From: Acanthaster planci
Taxonomy: Eukaryota > Echinodermata > Asteroidea > Valvatida > Acanthasteridae
DNA length: 64,000 bases
Assembly (NCBI RefSeq): GCF_001949145.1
Contig: NW_019091418.1
Coordinates: 1,217,269-1,281,268 of the forward strand
Reading direction: 5' to 3'
Numbering within the stretch: the first letter of the stretch is position 1; each line of letters starts with the position of its first letter. A model generated the notes under the pieces. It had not been told where the DNA came from. It did not search any database and was given only the letters and a program-made list of their open reading frames with translations. Positions 60,801-64,000 of this stretch are shown in pieces. A program made the translations under genes and the position numbers.

Positions 60801-63800
60801 TAGTCTCATTCGAGAACGTTCCCCTTAAGCTTGAAACCGGTAAAAGTGAGTTATTGCGGTCATGGTTTTGTGCAAAGTTTGCACTCCTTGGAAAATATCT
60901 ACTCGTCACTTTTGTCTCAGGACCCAGTAAATTTGGTTACAGGCAAACTTTTCAAGCTTGAGAAAGGAGCAGCCTTTAGGATACCTGAAACTTGATATCC
61001 CAAAGTGACCAAACTATAAATGCACATTGGTTGCTAGATCGATTGCTTAAATAAAATGAACAGTGTGTTAGTTTACAGAAAGCTTAGAATGCCTGGAATG
61101 ACTGTCAAGATGCTAGAAAACGTGGCATGATAATTGAATAGCTTGCTGAAACACAGTGGAAAGTTATTCTTTCAAGGATGTGGTTCTCAGAGAAGAATCT
61201 TTGAGGGAAAGGTTGACAGTTCAAGCCATAGCTTTTTGTAATGATTTCGACCAATATATTTTACTACTTTTGTGGAAGGGTTTTAGATACGATTGTACAG
61301 GCAGGATTCATCGCGCTGTGAGGGCAGGCCACAACAAGTTGGCCTCACAAATGATGAAAAAATTCAAAGGTCGTAGAGGGAACGGCTTCATCAAACTTCA
61401 TGAGGAGGTGGGGTGATAGTTATAAATGTTCCGTGCATGTTGATTCCCTACGCTGGAAATTTGAGTTGAATAAAAAAATTAAAAGAGCAATTGTATTTTG
61501 CATATCTAGTAGGTTCTAGGCTCCTTTGGAAATGTTTTTTTTTCTTATCTTGGTGGGTGTGCACGTACAGACTTGACAAAGGTAAAAGGTTTGCCCAAAA
61601 GTCATGAAATTCCAAGTAGGCACAATATGGTATGCAATACATTCCCTTGTGTGCATCTGAAATCACACGAGCATGCGTTTCGCTCGAAAAATTTATTTTA
61701 GTCAAGCATTTTTCTATATTTGAAAGCTTCCTTTTTAAACTTGGAACATTCGGAGTTGTAATAGCTCGAGTCAGTGACTCCACTCAAGTCCGACTCAACT
61801 CGAGTCGCTAAATTTAGTGACTCTTTATATCACTGGTACCATTTCAGAGGAGTAAATATTTGTTATAAAAGGATAAACTCAACCGACTCACCACAAAAAA
61901 GGAAAAAAAGATTATTATCCATAACGGTTTGATTGCTTGAAGTATTCCTAACGTTTATGCTCCTTCTGTGACCCTTTTTGTTTGTGGTAATAGGTTTTGT
62001 CGGCCACAAAGCCTGAACAGCTAACTTCTTTGAAAGCCGAAAAAGTCACCAAGGAATCCTACAAGAACCAAAGGGCAAGTGTACATGAGCATTGGAAAGT
62101 ATTAACCCAGTTCCTCCCAGACCCATTAAAAAACACTGGGAGATTTTAGTGGATTAGACAGAATTGAGGAAGGAAGAGACGGCCAACATGTTCATTTCTT
62201 GGAGCTCTCTTTGCCTTGCCAGTTCCAAGTCAAAGTTAAACTGTCTTCTTGCACAATGGAGAATTTTAAGGATTTGAGGAGGTCCCTACACTAAAAATGT
62301 TTGATTTGCTGAAATTGGTTATCAACAATGGTCATGTTAATCGTGGAAAATTGTTAAATATTTCATGTAGGGTTTCCAAATGCATACATTTACAATAAAA
62401 ATATTCAATAAATGATCAAATTAGGAGGAAGGGAAAATGAAATAAGGTTTCAGTTCAAAAGTTACAGAATTACTTAAATATATATCGCAGTAAAGTAAAC
62501 AAATACCAAAACTACTCAAGAACAACTCATATCATATGTATGTATCTAACTAAAAAAACAAGTAACCAAGTGAAAAGTCACAAAAGTAGATAAGTATTAA
62601 AAAGGTTGATTGTTTACCAGTAGAAAACAGTTCCAAATATCAGTAGTAGTTGCAACCACATTGCTTAATTTGACCTACCTATTAAAAGATTTTAAGCCTA
62701 GAATAAAAAAATGATCCTTTCTATTTGAGCACCAATTAACACACCAAAATGGGACACAAAATACCAGGGGGATGATGCTTTTAATTCTCGTACAAATTGT
62801 TGATAGATAACGCCTCTGCACTGTGCAGCCATCAACCCCAACCCTAAGATCATAGCCAAGTTGTTGTCAGTGTCCCCAGGCGTATCGTTTCCCGACCAGG
62901 ACGGCTTCACTCCCATCCACTACGCCGCAGCGTGCAAGGGCAGTGGTCCTTTGGAACTTCTGCTGAAGAGGTTTTTATAGTTCAAATACAGGATAGAAAT
63001 AATACCAAAGCTAAGTTTGGCCTGCTAACCTTTAAGGTGATGGAAAAACACTAATCAACTACCCTGCACATTTGCCCGTTTGCGGGAAACATTAGTGTAT
63101 AGGCTAGCAGAAAAGTTCAAAGCAAGTTGGCAAATGATCAGCTACTTGGAAATTACTGCCATTGTTGACTTTTTTGGTTCGTAAATGCTGAAGGTATGTT
63201 GTGATTACAATATCATTTGCCAAATTTTTCTAACCAACTCTGGAATAACTACAATGCACACAAACATTTTGATGGCTCAACACAGGTGCCAGTGCTTGAC
63301 CTTTGTTCTTGCCTTTTCTTCTCCAGTGGTGTAGACGCTGAAACGCCACAAGCCAAGAAACTGGTGACCCCATTAATGATAGCTGCAAAGCATGGCCGGA
63401 CTAAGAATGTTGAAGTTCTTCTCAAGAAAATAAAATCTAGTACGTTTAGCTCAGACATTGACAATATTATGAAACCCCAATTAAAACTAGACATGAACTT
63501 GCAAGAATGCTTAGCAAATATTGCTAAATTGTAAAACTAGTCAGGAGGGTGGTCCATGGGGAATGCAAGAGGAAAAGGGGACCTTGCATTACTGCCTTGT
63601 TATTAGATTTGCAAATGAACACTTCTACCAAAGTGGAGAAACTATTAAGAGAAATTATATGAATGATTGATATGTGTTCATACTCGACAGAGACTGAACA
63701 GTGATATCCTTATTATGTCAAGAGGCTCCCAGACCTGAAAGCTAAGAATTTAGGAACCTAATCCGATGCTCGATGTCATTAATTTTAAGCAGCATTATAG

Positions 63801-64000
63801 GTCACTTTGAAGTTGCTTTCTGTTTCGTATTTTGTACCAGTTTTGGCTTCTGACTCTAACCAGCCACAACTAAAGAGGTTTGGGGTGAACAGGATGGACA
63901 AGAACAAGCACTTTGCCATCCATTATGCTGCAGAAGGTGGACATGTGGTATGTTATGAGGGCAGTTGGTTGCCTTTAGACTTAGGTTGGTGCTGGCTCTT
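39711..64000 (+). CDS. Large gene: Lys/Arg-rich N-terminal half plus ankyrin repeats (partial)
   Basis: Exons fitted by phase: 39711-39815, 44810-44909, 45130-45483, 52658-52969, 57257-57773, 58187-58431, 60656-60735, an unresolved junction, then 61301-61407, 61994-62078, 62829-62970, 63327-63439 and 63841-63947; more lies to the right. Residues 1 to about 460 are strongly basic and low in complexity, with many KK, KR and KPK runs that could act as nuclear targeting signals and bind DNA or chromatin. From about residue 463, ankyrin-like helices appear and become clear further on: GFTPIHYAAACKGSGPLELL, TPLMIAAKHGRTKNVEVLL, FAIHYAAEGGHV. Ankyrin repeats mediate protein binding. The order basic tail then ankyrins fits a nuclear scaffold. 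It would also fit PME-5-type ankyrin-containing PARPs, which carry WGR and PARP domains after the repeats. Neither is proved, because no catalytic domain lies inside the window. Confidence 0.75.
39816..44809 (+). other. Intron 1 of the ankyrin gene
   Basis: No gene seen on either strand. A fragment of the Penelope terminus lies at 43488-43564. GGTCAGGGAACCAGACTA-like copies of a dispersed repeat occur near 40190 and 43590. The ORFs at 42.0-43.2 kb and 43.7-44.5 kb have no recognisable content. Confidence 0.45.
43488..43564 (-). repeat. Solo Penelope-like 3' terminus
   Basis: The reverse complement matches the right end of the PLE fragment at about 21453-21530, including the hairpin GGTTCTTTTCAGAACC and GTGCTACCGCAA. 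It is flanked by CCTGACCTAAGATT and GGGAACCAGACTA, pieces found together near 22490-22545, which suggests it inserted into a copy of that dispersed repeat. Confidence 0.65.
44810..44909 (+). CDS. Ankyrin gene, exon 2
   Basis: The acceptor CTTTCTGTTTGCACAG|GCC gives phase 0, matching exon 1. Encodes ARKQKAGDSLSSIPFPMGRI and onward. The donor GGATC|GTAAGT gives phase 1. If exon 1 were wrong, an ATG at 44768 in the same frame could start the protein instead (MTKSPPALNF). Confidence 0.7.
45130..45483 (+). CDS. Ankyrin gene, exon 3
   Basis: Encodes PKHIGKDVEMHVRDKRRKTS through TSQAKRTTSKK, very basic with many Thr and Ser. The acceptor is TTGTCCTTAG|GA and the donor is AAAG|GTTTGT, phase 1 at both ends. 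Confidence 0.75.
45484..47212 (+). other. Intron 3, left part
   Basis: No gene recognised. The ORF at 46133-46375 has no domain features. Confidence 0.45.
47213..47760 (-). pseudogene. THAP-type zinc-finger protein remnant
   Basis: On the minus strand: CHFGLGTCDCEPPFHLFPFP, then TEKRDPAARQRWLKLVNR, then after one frameshift (about 47525) CSKHFPDGKPT, DPCLYLGYTS and a basic KRKRKRE stretch. THAP domains have the order C-x2-4-C, an F-x-FP motif, W, and C-x2-H near the end, all visible here. The CSKHF...GKPT...LGY ending is common in THAP domains joined to transposase-like proteins. The single frameshift and lack of a following transposase suggest a decayed transposon gene inside the host intron. 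A real THAP exon with a sequencing error is possible. Confidence 0.65.
47761..49079 (+). other. Intron 3, middle part
   Basis: No gene seen. A splice-acceptor-like site at 47923 is followed by a basic open frame, but no phase joins it to exon 3 without a stop. Confidence 0.4.
49080..50483 (-). mobile_element. Minus-strand LINE, 5' truncated and lacking its RT core
   Basis: Minus strand from 50483: endonuclease C-terminal part in several frames (DEFYVELESTIREL, SRHWHQLDLII, DCDTDHSLVS), then an intact 259-codon stretch with GNAEERWHHIRDVMYNF, YYGNIRAMYEGMNKAFGP and RGQQVERWAEHYQELYSGQN. At about 49470-49490 this runs directly into the post-RT block, first in another frame (VNTKMVVFQACVFSTLLY, SETWTLY) and then RVLGITWQDHVPNKAFLTQR and IRWLGHVSRMEDGRIPKDML. 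The reverse-transcriptase domain between is absent. It lies in intron 3 of the ankyrin gene, antisense to it. Confidence 0.85.
50484..51472 (+). other. Intron 3, right part
   Basis: AT-rich with no recognisable gene. Confidence 0.45.
51474..51598. repeat. 31-bp minisatellite, four copies
   Basis: The unit AATGTAATGGGAAGTTACAT TACTAAAGCAG is repeated four times with two substitutions (G to T in the first unit, C to T in the third). Each unit contains ATGTAA and TTACAT as an inverted pair, so each can form a small hairpin. Confidence 0.95.
51599..52657 (+). other. End of intron 3
   Basis: No gene recognised. The intron closes with TTTTTCAAAACATAG. Confidence 0.45.
52658..52969 (+). CDS. Ankyrin gene, exon 4
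   Basis: Encodes (E)STRPRDLRNRTRKTTKRTSS through KKPKGQASTTEQ, basic. The donor is GCAAG|GTGTGT, phase 1 at both ends, consistent with its neighbours. Confidence 0.75.
53683..54170 (+). pseudogene. Unidentified Cys-rich open frame with one TGA
   Basis: One frame is open from 53683 to about 54190 except for a TGA at 53968-53970. It includes RRRRWVTREQDKDNKCNQCR, a C-x2-C-x2-C cluster, FKKICLVNTISVN, and PDCEHRTCKCWCKECKK (C-x4-C-x-C-x-C-x2-C). After the TGA it continues EKIPPLSLQETLL and TGNSYLDFLTDPVRVF. It has no ATG at its start, which is why simple ORF calls miss it. The spacing of the Cys residues suggests a metal-binding module. I do not recognise the family; it may be a transposon protein. 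It lies in intron 4 of the ankyrin gene, next to the LINE at 54185. Confidence 0.45.
54185..56078 (-). mobile_element. Second copy of the minus-strand LINE family, RT damaged
   Basis: Same family and orientation as 24037-25335, with the same 3' end (TTTTAAGGCCGT). Minus strand: WCWNDLVARFVE, GWQSSILGSLLKGKGDLPEC, FRAIKLLKEAMVVWERVLEA, then a deletion that removes the DLEKAFD motif A segment near 55270, then EVLYTDD (the active-site box altered to YTDD, about 55030-55060), and zinc-finger and C-terminal parts in broken frames. It lies within intron 4 of the ankyrin gene, antisense to it. Confidence 0.8.
56079..56290 (+). mobile_element. Plus-strand RT scrap of the same LINE family
   Basis: Directly abutting the minus-strand copy, the + strand encodes, over two frames, IPADWQRSILGPLFKGKG, EPLECGSF, RQAMVVSERVLDTKLCGQVN and FRFIPDKGTIYATF. 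This is the same RT segment that the minus-strand copy has at about 55380-55540. The two are head to head, forming a partial inverted repeat. Confidence 0.75.
56291..57256 (+). other. End of intron 4
   Basis: No gene recognised. It ends TTTGCAATTGTATTTCAG. Confidence 0.45.
57257..57773 (+). CDS. Ankyrin gene, exon 5, with 24-residue internal repeat
   Basis: Encodes (V)KRTAVRQNAKSIFNSSTEKG through KVVDKDPMFEVK. KPKTSNAKK(K/R) followed by a Thr/Ala-Lys-Glu stretch and KQKG occurs twice with a 72-bp (24-aa) period (57502 and 57574), with a third partial KPKK at 57646. The region resembles Lys-Pro-rich linker-histone-like tails. I chose the donor CAA|GTATGT at 57774, because only this phase joins the next exon; a GT at 57797 does not. 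Confidence 0.75.
58187..58431 (+). CDS. Ankyrin gene, exon 6
   Basis: Encodes NEKEIPKVSDYVNCKRAIRA through NRDKP. DDALDYALKTENTDALKLLI looks like a degenerate ankyrin repeat, and the GC content rises compared with the flanking introns. The acceptor is TTTGTCTTAG|G and the donor is CCAC|GTAAAG, phase 1 at the end. Confidence 0.75.
58432..59520 (+). other. Intron 6, left part
   Basis: No exon, gene or clear repeat recognised. Confidence 0.45.
59521..59593 (-). pseudogene. Degenerate tRNA-Thr(CGT)-like sequence
   Basis: The minus strand reads as a 73-nt cloverleaf. Box A is TAGCTCAGTTGATAGAGC, box B GGTTCAAATCC, D-stem GCTC/GAGC is perfect, anticodon loop ATCGTGT gives anticodon CGT, and the T-stem has one mismatch. 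The acceptor stem has two mismatches and a G-T pair, so a functional tRNA is doubtful. It may be a pseudogene or the head of a tRNA-derived SINE. Confidence 0.6.
59833..60118. repeat. About 290-bp MITE-like element
   Basis: The left end (AACTATAGACCTTTTTCCTG near 59845) and the reverse complement of the right end (AACTATAGTTGACTATAGAC, then CTTTCTCACCCACGTGAC) form terminal inverted repeats with mismatches. A partial copy of the left end precedes it at about 59775-59800. Confidence 0.5.
60119..60655 (+). other. End of intron 6
   Basis: No gene. The intron ends CATTGATTACATAG at 60655, chosen because it gives the phase left by exon 6. A stronger-looking acceptor at 60639 would put the exon out of phase. 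Confidence 0.45.
60656..60735 (+). CDS. Ankyrin gene, exon 7
   Basis: Encodes (R)GTRNMVRFDKALNHGVSID and VISLVAE. The donor is GCCGAG|GTGAGT, phase 0. The next recognised exon needs phase 1, so one exon of length 3n+1 is probably missed between them, or the donor at GTGTGT (about 60705) is used. Confidence 0.55.
61301..61407 (+). CDS. Ankyrin gene, exon 8
   Basis: Encodes GRIHRAVRAGHNKLASQMMK and onward to LHEEV. RIHRAVRAGHNKLASQM fits an ankyrin helix pair. The acceptor is GATTGTACAG and the donor is GAG|GTGGGG, phase 0. Confidence 0.65.
61408..61993 (+). other. Intron 8
   Basis: No feature recognised. Confidence 0.4.
61994..62078 (+). CDS. Ankyrin gene, exon 9
   Basis: Encodes VLSATKPEQLTSLKAEKVTK and ESYKNQRAS, a charged linker. 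The acceptor is GGTAATAG and the donor is GGCAA|GTGTAC, phase 1. Confidence 0.6.
62079..62828 (+). other. Intron 9
   Basis: AT-rich intron with no feature recognised. Confidence 0.4.
62829..62970 (+). CDS. Ankyrin gene, exon 10
   Basis: Encodes INPNPKIIAKLLSVSPGVSF, then DQDGFTPIHYAAACKGSGPL and ELLLKR, a clear ankyrin repeat (DG-x-TP-x-H-x-AA, LLL). The acceptor is CACTGTGCAG and the donor is AAGAG|GTTTTT, phase 2. Confidence 0.85.
62971..63326 (+). other. Intron 10
   Basis: No feature recognised. It ends with a strong pyrimidine tract, CTTTTCTTCTCCAG. Confidence 0.5.
63327..63439 (+). CDS. Ankyrin gene, exon 11
   Basis: Encodes (S)GVDAETPQAKKLVTPLMIAA and KHGRTKNVEVLLKKIKS, an ankyrin repeat. 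The donor is ATCTA|GTACGT, phase 1. Confidence 0.85.
63440..63840 (+). other. Intron 11
   Basis: No feature recognised. Confidence 0.4.
63841..63947 (+). CDS. Ankyrin gene, exon 12
   Basis: Encodes LASDSNQPQLKRFGVNRMDK and NKHFAIHYAAEGGHV, the first half of another ankyrin repeat, split by an intron. The acceptor is TTTGTACCAG and the donor is ATGTG|GTATGT, phase 0. The gene continues past the window. Confidence 0.85.

Noticed and set aside
1-64000. CRISPR arrays, operons or bacterial defence systems
   Set aside because: Spliced genes and animal retroelements show a eukaryotic nuclear sequence; no regularly spaced repeat-spacer pattern was seen.

Overview
The window is animal nuclear DNA: intron-rich genes with GT-AG splice sites, long AT-rich introns, and decayed non-LTR, Penelope-like and Ty3/gypsy-type retroelements plus palindromic MITE-like sequences. 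Repeat content and gene style suggest a marine invertebrate, perhaps an echinoderm or other invertebrate deuterostome. That is an inference from style; no single sequence here proves it. Isolated n bases (1879, 6891, 8643) and a run of five (26181-26185) mark assembly uncertainty.

Left half (about 2.4-34.7 kb): a tandem segmental duplication. Each unit carries one four-exon monocarboxylate-transporter-like (SLC16/MCT, major facilitator superfamily) gene on the + strand. Copy 1 exons are 3991-4168, 10222-10362, 10591-11421 and 11712-11863. Copy 2 exons are 21809-21986, 29703-29843, 30115-30945 and 31258-31409. Exon lengths (178/141/831/152) and intron phases are identical and both encode 433 aa. 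Flanks and introns can be matched by eye over much of the unit, but are far more diverged than exon 3. Each copy's large first intron took different insertions. Copy 1 holds a LINE at about 6.06-8.3 kb. Copy 2 holds a nest at 24.0-29.6 kb: a minus-strand LINE broken by a minus-strand gypsy fragment and a plus-strand LINE. A Penelope-like fragment with a GIY-YIG nuclease end and inverted termini sits just upstream of copy 2.

Right half (39.7 kb to the window end): one large + strand gene with a very Lys/Arg-rich N-terminal half encoded at 39711-57773, followed by ankyrin-type repeats encoded from 58187. It runs off the right edge. Splice phases agree across the first seven exons and again across the last five; one junction (60735 to 61301) does not fit and probably hides a missed exon. 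The introns hold a THAP-domain remnant, three LINE fragments, an unidentified Cys-rich open frame (53683 on), a 31-bp minisatellite, a degenerate tRNA-Thr-like sequence and a MITE-like element. A ProtKB-style assignment is not possible from sequence reading alone. A nuclear ankyrin protein or an ankyrin-bearing poly(ADP-ribose) polymerase of the nematode PME-5 type are candidates, to be decided by sequence to the right of the window.

Between the two halves, a 95-aa minus-strand ORF (35974-36261) has a Cys motif resembling the N-terminus of SINHCAF/FAM60A. The LINE copies have each lost or damaged reverse-transcriptase sequence, so none looks autonomous.
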